Shown: positions 39,767 through 48,506 of the stretch, one piece after another
Layout: every line of letters begins with the position of its first letter
Position numbering within the stretch: position 1 is the stretch's first letter
Source: Peptoclostridium litorale DSM 5388
Lineage (GTDB): Bacteria; Bacillota; Clostridia; Peptostreptococcales; Peptostreptococcaceae
NCBI RefSeq assembly: GCF_900141635.1
Contig: NZ_FSRH01000012.1
Span: forward strand, 45,198 to 109,197
DNA length: 64,000 bases
Direction of reading: 5' to 3'
Notes under the pieces: generated by a model
The model's input: the letters and a program-made list of their open reading frames with translations, nothing else
What the model was told of the DNA's origin: nothing
The model's database searches: none
Position numbers and translations under genes: made by a program

Positions 39767-39795
39767 TATAACACAGCTATTTTTGCATGTAAACA
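39767..39795 (-). promoter_or_regulatory. Sigma-A promoter of gdh
   Basis: Minus strand TTTACA (39795-39790), 17 bases, TATAAT (39772-39767). The leader to the gdh start is about 115 bases and contains no riboswitch I recognise. Confidence 0.8.
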
Positions 39796-40044
39796 AGTTA
39801 AGTTTGATATTTTAGTGTCAAATCAAGAAGAATTATAATATTGTATTTAAATTGAATATTTATACTTCTTATTTAATTTCAAGCGCTATACAAGGCCTAT
39901 GTTTTTTTGTATACTTGTATAAAGATGTATTTTCAGAAAATTAAAACTTTTGAATGTCTGTATCCATGTTTTTTTCATTCTAGTTTTCCTTTTTTTGTTT
40001 ATAAATAGACAATCCTTGTATGCAATGATCCTCATTGTATTTCG
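39796..40044. other. AT-rich gap between gdh promoter and P-loop/Asp23 gene
   Basis: No gene is visible. An inverted repeat TATACAAG (39887-39894) and CTTGTATA (39914-39921) with a T7 run between the arms is the only notable structure; it may help end the upstream minus-strand gene, but is far (over 120 bases) from its stop. Confidence 0.4.
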
Positions 40045-40866
40045 TCATATTTTTAACCTCGTATAAACTTTAATTATATTTACATTTATATTTTTTATGT
40101 TTATCAAAGTCATATTTTCCACTGCCTCAGATATGCTCTTTTGAACATCTTTTGCAGTTTCATTAAGCATGCAGGGCTTCATTCCAACTGATACGTCTAT
40201 TTCTATGCCGTCATTATTCTGACTTACATCAATTGCAAATACTTTCACTATATCGCTAAACTTATCCATTTCATTCTTTACTATCTGCACTATGGCCCTT
40301 TCTGAAATGAAAAATTTACCTATATAGCTGAAATTCGGCCTTATTAAAGTCTTTTCAAAAGTCTTGGTTTCATCTGTGTCCTTTATTTTGAATATGAGTT
40401 TTATAGGATTTCTCAGTATTCCTGAAAAATGCTTTTTAACTTCAAATGTCGGAAGTGGAACTGCATGTATGCCCTGCCCTTTTCTCATCTTTATGGCCTC
40501 GTTTATTTCATCTTCAGAAGCTATGTCGAAAATTGATATCTTTTGATATTCATCGCCTATGTCAAGCCTTTTTATTATCTTGTTGACCATCCTTTCAGAT
40601 GTCCCTATTATCAGTATCTTTTCCACTTTATTTTCGAATATCGCCCTTTTGACTTCTCTTTTGTGACTCTCATTTTCAAATATTGCCCTTTTGACCGCTT
40701 CCATTTTTGTATTTGCATTTTTTGCAGATATGCCCGCAAGTATTTTAGTTTGGTATATTAATATTCCGTCATCTATTATATAATCCACGCCGTTTTCATA
40801 TGCGATTTTTAAAGCCCTATGGCTTTTCCCCGTACCACTTGGGCCTATAAGTGCGTATATTTCCAT
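40045..40866 (-). CDS. P-loop NTPase fused to an Asp23/Gls24-like domain
   Basis: About 273 residues. The N-terminus is a P-loop domain with Walker A GPSGTGKS (8-15). Residues about 58-79 contain a tandem VKRAIFEN repeat. The last 90 residues (about 185-270) match the Asp23/Gls24 family, small proteins linked to envelope stress: FISERAIVQIVKNEM, then IEIDVSVG, then QKSISEAVENMT and VNVNII-type strands. The combination suggests nucleotide-dependent action near the envelope, but no function is known to me. AAGGAG lies 11 bases before the ATG at 40866; a TTG at 40872 is an alternative start. It is transcribed alone, 20 bases past the DJ-1 family gene. Confidence 0.7.
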   Translation of the reverse strand: MEIYALIGPSGTGKSHRALKIAYENGVDYIIDDGILIYQTKILAGISAKNANTKMEAVKRAIFENESHKREVKRAIFENKVEKILIIGTSERMVNKIIKRLDIGDEYQKISIFDIASEDEINEAIKMRKGQGIHAVPLPTFEVKKHFSGILRNPIKLIFKIKDTDETKTFEKTLIRPNFSYIGKFFISERAIVQIVKNEMDKFSDIVKVFAIDVSQNNDGIEIDVSVGMKPCMLNETAKDVQKSISEAVENMTLINIKNINVNIIKVYTRLKI

Positions 40867-40892
40867 AAGCAATATGTCTCCTTTTTACTCCT

Positions 40893-41405
40893 CTATGATA
40901 AAAATAAGAGTATCTCCTTCATAAACACGGGAAGGTCATGAGGATTTCTCGATGTGATTATATTCTTGTCCCTTACAACTGACTTGTCCACCCATTTTGC
41001 ACCCGCATTTTCAATATCGTCCCTTATGGCCTTAGTGGATGTCATCACATGGTCTTTTACTACCTTTGAAGATATTAAGACCCAGGGACCGTGACATATT
41101 GATGCCACAAGCTTGTCGCTTTCATAAATTCCGCGTATAAACTCACATGCATTTTTGTTTCTTCTTATCCGGTCTGGAGCCCACCCCCCCGGAACTATAA
41201 CGCCTTCATAATCACTCGGGTCGACATCTGAAATATTCACATCTTTTTTTATTTTAAAATTATTTTTTCCTTTATAGTATTCCCGGTCTGCAACTCCCGC
41301 TATTTCAACCCTAAATCCCGCTTCAATAAGGCGAAAGTATGGATAGTAAAGTTCCAAATCCTCAAATTCGTCTTCTGCTATTATGGCTATCTTTCTCTCT
41401 TTCAT
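40893..41405 (-). CDS. DJ-1/PfpI family protein
   Basis: A 170-residue DJ-1/ThiJ/PfpI fold. The nucleophile elbow ASICHGPWVL holds the reactive Cys at about residue 104, EDEFEDLELYYP near the N-terminus supplies the conserved Glu, and VIVPGGWAPD is the glycine-rich turn. Members act as proteases, deglycases or stress proteins, and the exact activity cannot be read from sequence. It directly precedes the P-loop/Asp23 gene on the same strand, so a shared stress-related role is possible. Confidence 0.85.
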   Translation of the reverse strand: MKERKIAIIAEDEFEDLELYYPYFRLIEAGFRVEIAGVADREYYKGKNNFKIKKDVNISDVDPSDYEGVIVPGGWAPDRIRRNKNACEFIRGIYESDKLVASICHGPWVLISSKVVKDHVMTSTKAIRDDIENAGAKWVDKSVVRDKNIITSRNPHDLPVFMKEILLFLS

Positions 41406-41513
41406 ATAATATCACCCTGCCCTTTGTTCTCGCTTCACGATTTTATGTGGATATAAGTCCAATACTTTATTTTATACCCCTGTATTCTAATATCTTAACC
41501 GCTACAACAAAAA

Positions 41514-41541
41514 CAAAAGTCTGCTGTAAAACAGCAGACTT
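41514..41541. terminator. Terminator of rex
   Basis: AGTCTGCTGT/ACAGCAGACT arms with A/T tracts on both sides, just after the rex stop; it can act in either direction. Confidence 0.85.
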
Positions 41542-41542
41542 T

Positions 41543-42184
41543 TTATTCTTCATCTTTTAATTTTTGTTCATTCAATAGATATGAAAGCGTGAAAAGACTC
41601 TCTGTCAAATGGACATTCTCAACTATTACCTCTTCTGGCAGTTCTAGATCTATAGGTGCAAAATTCCAAATTCCCTTTATTCCAACTTCAACTATATCTG
41701 AAGCTATTTTTTGGGCCTTTTCCTTCGGAGTACATATTACAGCTATCTTTACGTCATTCTCTTTTATGTACTCTTGTATTGTTTCTATATCCAGTATTTC
41801 AAGATCCCTTATCCTAAGCCCTATCATTCTTGGATTGATGTCAAATAGAGCCTTTATTTTGAATCCTGAACTTTTGAATCCTGCATAATTTGCTATTGCC
41901 TGACCCAGGTTTCCCGCACCTATTATCACAGTATTGTACTCTTCAGTAAGTCCAAGTATCTTGCTTATCTCTCTGTGCAGTTCCTCCACATTGTACCCAT
42001 ATCCCTGTTGTCCAAATCCCCCGAAGTTGTTAAGGTCCTGTCTTATTTGAGATGCTGTAAACCCTATTATCTTGCTCAATTCCTTAGATGATATTCTGTT
42101 TACATCTTTTTCAAGAAGGTCCTTCAGATATCTGTGATATTTTGGCAGCCTTCTTATCACAGCCATTGATATTTGTCTCGCCAT
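41543..42184 (-). CDS. rex: Redox-sensing transcriptional repressor Rex
   Basis: A 213-residue Rex repressor that reads the NADH/NAD ratio. The N-terminal winged helix contains RLPKYHRYL and SKELSKIIGFTASQIRQDL, and the Rossmann domain has GAGNLGQ at 89-95. I start it at 42184, after GGGTGAG, which gives the standard Rex opening; the longer frame runs through the operator. A perfect palindrome with Rex-operator features lies 33 bases upstream, so self-control is likely. Expected targets elsewhere are fermentation genes. Confidence 0.94.
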   Translation of the reverse strand: MARQISMAVIRRLPKYHRYLKDLLEKDVNRISSKELSKIIGFTASQIRQDLNNFGGFGQQGYGYNVEELHREISKILGLTEEYNTVIIGAGNLGQAIANYAGFKSSGFKIKALFDINPRMIGLRIRDLEILDIETIQEYIKENDVKIAVICTPKEKAQKIASDIVEVGIKGIWNFAPIDLELPEEVIVENVHLTESLFTLSYLLNEQKLKDEE

Positions 42185-42216
42185 AAAACTCACCCATTTC
42201 TGTTTGTTTTTTCTAA

Positions 42217-42240
42217 ACTTTGTTATGATTATAACAAAGT
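42217..42240. promoter_or_regulatory. Rex operator-like palindrome
   Basis: ACTTTGTTAT (42217-42226), GATT, ATAACAAAGT (42231-42240): perfect 10-base arms around 4 bases. The core TTGTTAT-N4-ATAACAA fits the clostridial Rex operator pattern TTGTTAA-N4-TTAACAA with one change per half-site. It sits between rex and its upstream promoter region. Confidence 0.85.
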
Positions 42241-42694
42241 CTGTGCTGTATGTCAATATCTTGTTCATTTTTTTTTAAATTTAAATAATAATTTTCAACC
42301 CTTTAAATTGTAAAATGAATTCATCCTTTTAATTTCCTGCTATTTTATTTGTATGCATTTATTTATATGCAAGAAAAATTATACCATAAACCATTTTGAA
42401 TACAAAACAATTTATAACACTTTTTGAGATTTTATATTGAAAATCATTATTTTATATATCAATTATAATATATGTGCTACTCAAAATGCTACTCGTATTT
42501 CAATCTTATTAACGTGCTTTTCCAATGATTAAGAGCACGCGCATATGTTTTTCCGTTTTGATTTATTACAATTACTTGTGTTAATTTAAAGTCAAATCTG
42601 CATTAAATGCCGATATCAATATGTATAATGCCTTAAAGCTTGAAGATATTCTCCATAAAACTTATAATTATCTTACTGGAGGAGGATTTTTTAT
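42241..42694. other. Divergent promoter region, rex / ABC-F gene
   Basis: Very AT-rich, no gene seen. A TATAAT at 42624-42629 on the plus strand lies 66 bases before the ABC-F start, with a poor -35. The left half should hold the rex promoter. Confidence 0.5.
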
Positions 42695-44608
42695 ATGATA
42701 GTTTTATCTTGTAACGGAATAAGTAAAAGCTTCGGCATAGACACCATACTAAGCAGTATAACATTTTCAATAAACGCCGGGGAGAGAATAGGTCTTGTAG
42801 GCGTAAATGGATCTGGCAAGTCCACATTGTTTAAAATTCTCTCAGGAACCTATGAATACGATTCTGGTGATATATTTATAAATAAGGACAGCAGCATAGG
42901 ATATCTTGAGCAGAATCCCCATTTTGACTCTGACAAGACTGTATACGAGGAAGCTCTTGGAGTTTTCGAAAATCTCATTGAACATGAGAATATACTAAGG
43001 GAGCTCGAGGTCAAAATATCGCAGGAGGGACAAAAAGGCCACTCTGATTCCCTGGAAAGGCTTATGAAGGAATATTCAAATCTGCTTGACGATTTCAACA
43101 GCAAAAACGGGTACAGCTACAAGTCCGAGGTCACCGGCATACTTAAAGGGCTTGGCTTTAAAGACTCCGAGCTTTCCAAGAAGGTAAGCATACTCTCCGG
43201 TGGTGAGAAAACCAGGGTTCTGCTTGCGAAGCTTCTGCTTCAAAAGCCCGACATACTGCTTCTGGATGAGCCCACAAACCATTTGGACATAGATTCTGTT
43301 GAATGGCTGGAGACATTTTTAAAGCTTTACAGCGGAACTGTTGTAATGGTATCCCACGACAGGTATTTTCTTGACCAGATTGTCGGAAACGTATATGAGA
43401 TATCCAACAGGACACTGAGAAAATACAACGGCAACTATTCATATTATGTAAAGCGAAAGCAGGAAGAGGAAGAGCTTGAACTTAAAAAATATGAAGAAGC
43501 ACAAACCGAAATAAAAAGGCAGCAGGAAATTGTAAACAGGCTCAAGGGCTACGGGAATGAAAAGTTCGTTAAAAGGGCCAGAAGCCGCGAAAAGGCGCTT
43601 GAAAAAACTGAGGAGCTTGAAAAGCCTTCCATTCACAGGAAACGCGCACGGATAAACTTTGAACCGCAGTCCCAAAGCGGAAAAGACGTTTTAAGGACAG
43701 AGGGACTTGAAATGAGTTTTTCAGACAAGCAGCTGTTCAAAAATCTGGATTTCAATCTCTACCGAGGAGAAAAGGTCGCCCTGATAGGCCCCAATGGAAA
43801 AGGCAAGTCTACACTGTTCAAGATACTTTGCAATGTGATCCAGCCTTCAAGTGGAAGCTTTTCATTTGGCACAAACGTCTCTGTAGGCTATTACGATCAG
43901 GAACAGTCCAATCTTAACCCCCAAAATACAATAATAGACGAGATATGGGAGGAAAACAGGCTTCTTTTGCAGACTCAAATCAGAACGCTTCTAGGTGCAT
44001 TCCTATTTGAAGGAGAGGAGGTGTTCAAGAGCATATCTTCTTTGAGCGGAGGAGAAAAGGCAAGGGTTTCACTTCTAAAGCTCATGCTTTCAAAGGCAAA
44101 TCTTCTGCTTTTGGACGAGCCTACAAACCACCTGGACATAGACTCCAAGGAGGTTTTGGAGGAAGCTCTTTTAAACTATTCGGGCACTGTATTTGTAATA
44201 TCCCACGACAGATACTTCCTAAACAGGGTTGTAGACAAGATAATAGTGCTTGAAGATGATGGCTGCTCAGAGTATCTTGGAAACTACGACTATTATGTCG
44301 AAAAGAAAAAACTACTTGAGGAAATGGACTCTCCTGAGGATGCAGCCGAGAAGACTAAAACCCAGGTAAAAGAAGAAAAGCGAAAGCAAAAACAGCTTCA
44401 AAATGAGATCAAACAGCTTGACAGGCAGAGAAAATCCATAGAAGATGAAATAATGCTTCTAGAATCAGAGATCGAGGACATAGACGAGCTGATGTGCCAA
44501 GAGGATGTCTATTCAAATCCTGAAAAGTCAAGGGAAATACACAATAGAAAAATAGAGGTACAGGAAAAACTGGACGAGCTTTACTCTGAATGGGAAAATT
44601 TCATATAA
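42695..44608 (+). CDS. ABC-F family ATPase, YdiF/Uup-like
   Basis: A 637-residue soluble protein with two ABC domains and no membrane part. Walker A GVNGSGKST and GPNGKGKST, signatures LSGGEKTR and LSGGEKAR, and two LLLDEPTNHLDIDS Walker B motifs are present, joined by a charged linker (about 240-330) and followed by a coiled-coil tail (about 545-637). ABC-F proteins bind the ribosomal E site and relieve stalling or confer antibiotic protection. The neighbourhood (tsaE-tsaB-rimI-tsaD on one side, rex and groESL on the other) is that of Bacillus ydiF, so a housekeeping YdiF-type role is more likely than resistance. AGGAGGA precedes the ATG. Confidence 0.88.
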   Translation: MIVLSCNGISKSFGIDTILSSITFSINAGERIGLVGVNGSGKSTLFKILSGTYEYDSGDIFINKDSSIGYLEQNPHFDSDKTVYEEALGVFENLIEHENILRELEVKISQEGQKGHSDSLERLMKEYSNLLDDFNSKNGYSYKSEVTGILKGLGFKDSELSKKVSILSGGEKTRVLLAKLLLQKPDILLLDEPTNHLDIDSVEWLETFLKLYSGTVVMVSHDRYFLDQIVGNVYEISNRTLRKYNGNYSYYVKRKQEEEELELKKYEEAQTEIKRQQEIVNRLKGYGNEKFVKRARSREKALEKTEELEKPSIHRKRARINFEPQSQSGKDVLRTEGLEMSFSDKQLFKNLDFNLYRGEKVALIGPNGKGKSTLFKILCNVIQPSSGSFSFGTNVSVGYYDQEQSNLNPQNTIIDEIWEENRLLLQTQIRTLLGAFLFEGEEVFKSISSLSGGEKARVSLLKLMLSKANLLLLDEPTNHLDIDSKEVLEEALLNYSGTVFVISHDRYFLNRVVDKIIVLEDDGCSEYLGNYDYYVEKKKLLEEMDSPEDAAEKTKTQVKEEKRKQKQLQNEIKQLDRQRKSIEDEIMLLESEIEDIDELMCQEDVYSNPEKSREIHNRKIEVQEKLDELYSEWENFI

Positions 44609-44625
44609 TTTTCAACTGATATGTA

Positions 44626-44676
44626 AAAGACCTCATATGCGGCAGTCATGTACTGACGCATATGAGGTCTTTGTAT
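44626..44676. terminator. Bidirectional terminator, ABC-F gene / tsaD
   Basis: Arms AAAGACCTCATATGCG (44626-44641) and its exact complement (44657-44672), with an inner CAGT/ACTG pair, separate the two convergent genes. Confidence 0.9.
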
Positions 44677-45702
44677 TTATCCCATGTGTTTTCCTATTTT
44701 AAGGTTTGGGACTGCATTGAGATCCAGCCCCGACACCCTTCCATTTTTATAGTCATAATATGCGGCGCAACCTATCATTGCTGCATTATCCGTACAAAGG
44801 TCTATAGGCGGGTATTTTACATCGATTCCGTTTTCCGCGGCATTTTGCTCAAGTTTTTCCCTGAGCCTTGAATTCGCAGCAACTCCACCTGCAAGCACTA
44901 GGGTTTTTAACCCCTTGCCCTTGCATGCTCTTACAGACTTCTCCACAAGCACATCTACTATGGCTTCCTGGTATGAGGCCGCTATGTCCTCTATAACTAT
45001 CTCTTCATTCTTCATCTTCTTGCTGTTTAAATAGTTGAGCGCCGCAGACTTTAGCCCGCTGAAGCTGAAGTCATAGCTGTCCTTTTCAAGATATGCCCTC
45101 GGAAAGTCTATCGCCTGTTTGTCTCCAAGTTTTGCCGCCCTGTCTATTTTTGACCCGCCGGGATATCCCAGGCCTATCGCCCTTGCTATCTTGTCAAAGG
45201 CCTCTCCTGCCGCATCGTCACGAGTCTGGCCAAGTATTTCGTATTTTCCGTAATCCTTTACTTCCACAAGGTGGGTGTGCCCTCCCGACACCACAAGGCA
45301 CATGAATGGAGGCTCAAGCTCCTTGTGTGCTATGAAATTGGCGCATATATGCCCTTCTATGTGGTTCACCCCTACAAGAGGCACTCCAAGTGAAAATGAA
45401 ATCGCTTTTGCAGCTGAAAGCCCCACAAGAAGCGCGCCTACAAGCCCCGCTCCGTAAGTCACCCCCACTATGTCTATATCTGAAAACGTCATATTTGCAC
45501 TGTCTAAAGCCTCCTGCACAACCTGCTGAACATTTTCTATATGTCTTCTTGAGGCTACTTCCGGCACGACTCCTCCGAATTTTTTGTGCTCCTCGATCTG
45601 TGTGGCCACTATGTTCGAAAGTACCTGCCTTCCGTCTTTAAGTATGGCTGCGGATGTCTCATCACAGCTGCTTTCAATTGCCAGTGTCACTATACTGCTC
45701 AT
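44677..45702 (-). CDS. tsaD: tRNA t6A37 threonylcarbamoyltransferase TsaD
   Basis: The 341-residue catalytic subunit that puts threonylcarbamoyl on adenosine 37 of ANN-decoding tRNAs. The Kae1/TsaD fold opens with [10 protein letters not shown]; the iron/metal-binding His114 and His118 are in [20 protein letters not shown] and [12 protein letters not shown] are further signatures. It starts 29 bases inside the rimI gene with AAGGAG, so the four-gene set tsaE-tsaB-rimI-tsaD is coupled. Confidence 0.96.
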   Translation of the reverse strand: MSSIVTLAIESSCDETSAAILKDGRQVLSNIVATQIEEHKKFGGVVPEVASRRHIENVQQVVQEALDSANMTFSDIDIVGVTYGAGLVGALLVGLSAAKAISFSLGVPLVGVNHIEGHICANFIAHKELEPPFMCLVVSGGHTHLVEVKDYGKYEILGQTRDDAAGEAFDKIARAIGLGYPGGSKIDRAAKLGDKQAIDFPRAYLEKDSYDFSFSGLKSAALNYLNSKKMKNEEIVIEDIAASYQEAIVDVLVEKSVRACKGKGLKTLVLAGGVAANSRLREKLEQNAAENGIDVKYPPIDLCTDNAAMIGCAAYYDYKNGRVSGLDLNAVPNLKIGKHMG

Positions 45703-46150
45703 TGTCTAGCTCCTTCCACATTATAAGCGCGTCTTCTCCGTTATCATGGTAGTATTTAGGCCTTGTGCCCGCCGGCTTGAATCCATAAGAGCTGTAAAGC
45801 CCTATTGCCACCTCGTTTGAAACCCTGACCTCAAGTGTCATAGCAAGCACATTCCTCTTTAGCGACTCCCTGATAAGTTCATCAAGTATCTTTTTTCCAA
45901 TTCCCTTTTTCCTGCCTGACGGATGCACTGCTATATTTGTTATATGCCCTTCTCCGGCTATAAACCATATGCCTCCATAGCCTACCACGTCATCCCCATA
46001 TTTGGCTATTACATAGTAGGCCAGTTCATTTTCCATTTCCTTTTCAAACGAATGTCTGCTCCATGGAATTGAAAAACTCTTATTTTCAACCTCAATCACA
46101 CCGTCTATGTCCGATTTTTCCATTTGTTTAATTGAAAATATATTACTCAT
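45674..46150 (-). CDS. rimI: Ribosomal protein S18 alanine N-acetyltransferase RimI
   Basis: A GNAT acetyltransferase of 158 residues. The acetyl-CoA loop appears as [14 protein letters not shown] (about 77-90), with [22 protein letters not shown] after it, the usual RimI ending. It acetylates the N-terminus of ribosomal protein S18 in E. coli. Overlap with tsaB (8 bases) and tsaD (29 bases) and the fixed gene order support the name. Confidence 0.9.
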   Translation of the reverse strand: MSNIFSIKQMEKSDIDGVIEVENKSFSIPWSRHSFEKEMENELAYYVIAKYGDDVVGYGGIWFIAGEGHITNIAVHPSGRKKGIGKKILDELIRESLKRNVLAMTLEVRVSNEVAIGLYSSYGFKPAGTRPKYYHDNGEDALIMWKELDNEQYSDTGN

Positions 46151-46856
46151 TCGCCTTCTTCCTCTTCATCTTTTCTTCATACTGCACTTCAGCCTGTGAC
46201 TTTCTTATATACAGGGGACTCATATCAAAATGGCTTGTAGTCTCTCCCCTGCTGTATTTCTCCTTTGCTATCTCACATATGCTCGACGCCCTTGGAAGCC
46301 TGTGGCTTGATGGCGGTATCTCTACGTTTTGGACCAATTCAAGGCTTTCCCTGTAGAGATTTGCAGCCTCTCCGAGGACTACAGCAATGCCTTCCAGAGT
46401 TTTAACATAATCTATAAGCTCTTCCAGCTTTTCAACCCTTATTTCCCTTACCATTTGAAGCTTTCCACTTTCCCATAAATATGATGCTGAGTATACCTGT
46501 CCCCTTTGGGCGTCCAATATCGGCACTATATATCCCTTTGACGTGCTCATGTTGAAAGCAAGCGCGCTTAGCGTATCCACAGATACAAGAGGTATGTCTT
46601 TGACATGGGCCATGGCCTTTGCAGTTGCAACCCCTATACGAAGCCCCGTAAACGAACCCGGGCCCGTGCACACACCTATAAGGTCTATATCGTCCATTTT
46701 CATGTCGCATGACTTTAAAAGCTGGTCTATCATGGGCATTAGATTTTTAGAATGGGTTTTCTTATAATTAAGTATATATTCAGCTATGAGTTTTTCTTCG
46801 TTAATCACTGCAACTGCAGCCACTTCAGAAGATGTATCTATTCCAAGGATATTCAT
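46143..46856 (-). CDS. tsaB: t6A biosynthesis protein TsaB
   Basis: A 237-residue TsaB, an inactive TsaD-like partner required for t6A formation. It opens with ILGIDTSSEVAAVA and carries VCTGPGSFTGLRIGVATAK, the family hallmark. It starts 2 bases after the tsaE stop and overlaps rimI. Confidence 0.94.
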   Translation of the reverse strand: MNILGIDTSSEVAAVAVINEEKLIAEYILNYKKTHSKNLMPMIDQLLKSCDMKMDDIDLIGVCTGPGSFTGLRIGVATAKAMAHVKDIPLVSVDTLSALAFNMSTSKGYIVPILDAQRGQVYSASYLWESGKLQMVREIRVEKLEELIDYVKTLEGIAVVLGEAANLYRESLELVQNVEIPPSSHRLPRASSICEIAKEKYSRGETTSHFDMSPLYIRKSQAEVQYEEKMKRKKANE

Positions 46857-46858
46857 AT

Positions 46859-47317
46859 CTATAACAGCTCCCTGATAATTTTTTCGTATTTTTCCCCTAC
46901 TGCACTGACTTCTACTTCCCTCTTTTGCATGTCTTCAGTATACCTTATCTCTATCCACAAAAGCTCTACGCCTTCCAAAAGCTCTTTTATCATATCTGCC
47001 CATTCTATTATGCATACTCCATCTGCAGCCAGGTACTCCTCAAACCCTATTTCATACATTTCCTCTGGTGACGATATCCTGTACACGTCGAAATGGTAAA
47101 GCTTTTCTCTTCCCTCGTATTCATTCACTATAGTAAACGTAGGACTCGTTATGTGCTCTTCAATGCCAAGCCCCTTAGCTATGCTCTTTGTGAAGGTGGT
47201 CTTTCCTGCCCCCAAATCCCCTGTAAGGCATACGATAGACGGTGATTTGAGTATCTGCCCGAGCTTTAATCCCAGCCTGGCGGTTTCACCTTCTCCATTT
47301 AGTATAATCTTTTCCAT
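46859..47317 (-). CDS. tsaE: t6A biosynthesis ATPase TsaE
   Basis: A 152-residue P-loop ATPase with Walker A GDLGAGKTT (33-41), SPTFTIVNEY and the acidic HFDVYR motif. It joins TsaB and TsaD and supports turnover of the t6A complex. First gene of the operon; the ATG follows AAGGAGC. Confidence 0.94.
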   Translation of the reverse strand: MEKIILNGEGETARLGLKLGQILKSPSIVCLTGDLGAGKTTFTKSIAKGLGIEEHITSPTFTIVNEYEGREKLYHFDVYRISSPEEMYEIGFEEYLAADGVCIIEWADMIKELLEGVELLWIEIRYTEDMQKREVEVSAVGEKYEKIIRELL

Positions 47318-47483
47318 ATCTTAAAGCTCCTTAAATTCATCATAATTAAGCGGGCAAAATATATTTGCCAATCCTCATTTTAAATAATTAAATAAAAACA
47401 TATTTGCCAATCTTCATTATAACAAAAAAGACGTGCTTATAACTATTTTTTTGAGCTTTTATTTATGCAGTCTGACTAAAATC

Positions 47484-47526
47484 AAAATACGGCAGCAGGA
47501 AAATCATAATCCTGCTGCCGTATTTT
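47484..47526. terminator. Terminator of ribU
   Basis: AAAATACGGCAGCAGGA and its complement (47484-47500, 47510-47526) form a 17-bp stem. It lies about 70 bases past the ribU stop; its position suits ribU termination, and the symmetry allows both directions. Confidence 0.88.
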
Positions 47527-47596
47527 TGTAGTATGTTGTCCTATTTATATAGTCTTGAAAATATCCAAACGTTTATGCCAACCATGTCCTGTCTGC

Positions 47597-48205
47597 CTAT
47601 CCCTTTATAATCGGCGATATCTTCTTGTATATTGAAAGTGTAAGTATTGACACGATGGTGCCCTTTATTATGTTGAACGGTATTATGGAGTAGTATATGA
47701 ACGTCTTAATATCGACTATGGCATTGTTAAACTTGGCTCCCATTTGGATTATAGCCTCTATAGGCATGAATTTTGTGTAAAATGGAAGCAGTATGAAATA
47801 GTTTGCAAGCCCTCCCGCAATTCCCATGGCCAAAGTTCCTGCTATACATCCTATTAAAGCCATTTTTTTAGTCTTGGATGCAAAATATATTCCAGAAGAT
47901 ACAAATACAAAAGCTCCTCCTACAAGGAAGTTTGCCACTTCGCCTACTCCTGCAGTCTGGCTCTTGAACATGAAGTGTAGTATGTTCTTTATGAGTTCTA
48001 TCACTAGTCCCGCCACCGGTCCAAGTGCAAATCCTCCTATTACTGCTGGAATGTCCGATATGTCAATTTGCAAAAATTCCGGGAAAAACATTATAGGGAA
48101 CTCTATATACATTATTAAAAACGAAAGCACTCCAAGCACCGATATCTTCACAAGGTTTGACGTTGTAAAAAGCCTTTCCCTTTTTAAACCCAAAACTCTA
48201 TCCAA
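47597..48205 (-). CDS. ribU: Riboflavin ECF transporter substrate-binding subunit RibU
   Basis: A 202-residue membrane protein with five to six helices, of the ECF S-component type, that binds riboflavin and joins the shared EcfAAT module. LPFYTKF and the glycine-rich GGFALGPVAGLVIELIKN are typical RibU segments. The start is TTG at 48205, with GAGGAGG 8 bases upstream and no in-frame ATG nearby. The FMN riboswitch in its leader fixes the substrate group. No energising genes are adjacent. Confidence 0.92.
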   Translation of the reverse strand: MDRVLGLKRERLFTTSNLVKISVLGVLSFLIMYIEFPIMFFPEFLQIDISDIPAVIGGFALGPVAGLVIELIKNILHFMFKSQTAGVGEVANFLVGGAFVFVSSGIYFASKTKKMALIGCIAGTLAMGIAGGLANYFILLPFYTKFMPIEAIIQMGAKFNNAIVDIKTFIYYSIIPFNIIKGTIVSILTLSIYKKISPIIKG

Positions 48206-48245
48206 TTTCTTTTCCTCCTCTATATGATTGTCCTAATCCAGGTAA

Positions 48246-48277
48246 CAAAAAAGGAAGCCGCAATCTTTGGGCTTCCT
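48246..48277 (-). terminator. Terminator hairpin of the FMN riboswitch
   Basis: AGGAAGCC/GGCTTCCT (48252-48259, 48270-48277) with T6 on the minus strand, between the FMN aptamer and ribU. This is the expression platform for transcription attenuation. Confidence 0.88.
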
Positions 48278-48296
48278 AAAAATTTAAATCTATAAA

Positions 48297-48402
48297 CCTT
48301 CTTCCATCCAGACTTTACTGTCGGTACTGGAATCTCACCAGTTCAGCCTATCGGCTCGCGGACTTTAACCGCCGGTCGGGAATCTCACCCTGCCCTGAAG
48401 AT
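48297..48402 (-). promoter_or_regulatory. FMN riboswitch (RFN element)
   Basis: The minus strand contains the conserved RFN blocks in order: TTCAGGGCAGGGTGAGATTC, ACCGGCGGT, AAAGTCCGCGAGC, GAACTGGTGAGATTCCAG, ACCGACAGTAAAGTCTGGATG. Binding of FMN would promote the terminator at 48246 and lower ribU expression. Confidence 0.97.
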
Positions 48403-48441
48403 TATGAAACAATCAATATTTTATTTTGTTTACATCTTAAT

Positions 48442-48470
48442 TCTATTATACGAGGGAATAAATGTCAATA
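48442..48470 (-). promoter_or_regulatory. Sigma-A promoter of the FMN riboswitch-ribU transcript
   Basis: Minus strand TTGACA (48470-48465), 17 bases, TAGAAT (48447-48442), about 40 bases before the aptamer. Confidence 0.8.
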
Positions 48471-48506
48471 TAAGCTTATACACTCATATCATTATTTACA
48501 GCCTCT

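Noticed and set aside
42695..44608. ABC-F protein as an antibiotic resistance determinant
   Set aside because: Conserved neighbours (tsaD set, rex) indicate a housekeeping YdiF-type protein, and no resistance leader peptide or attenuator is visible.
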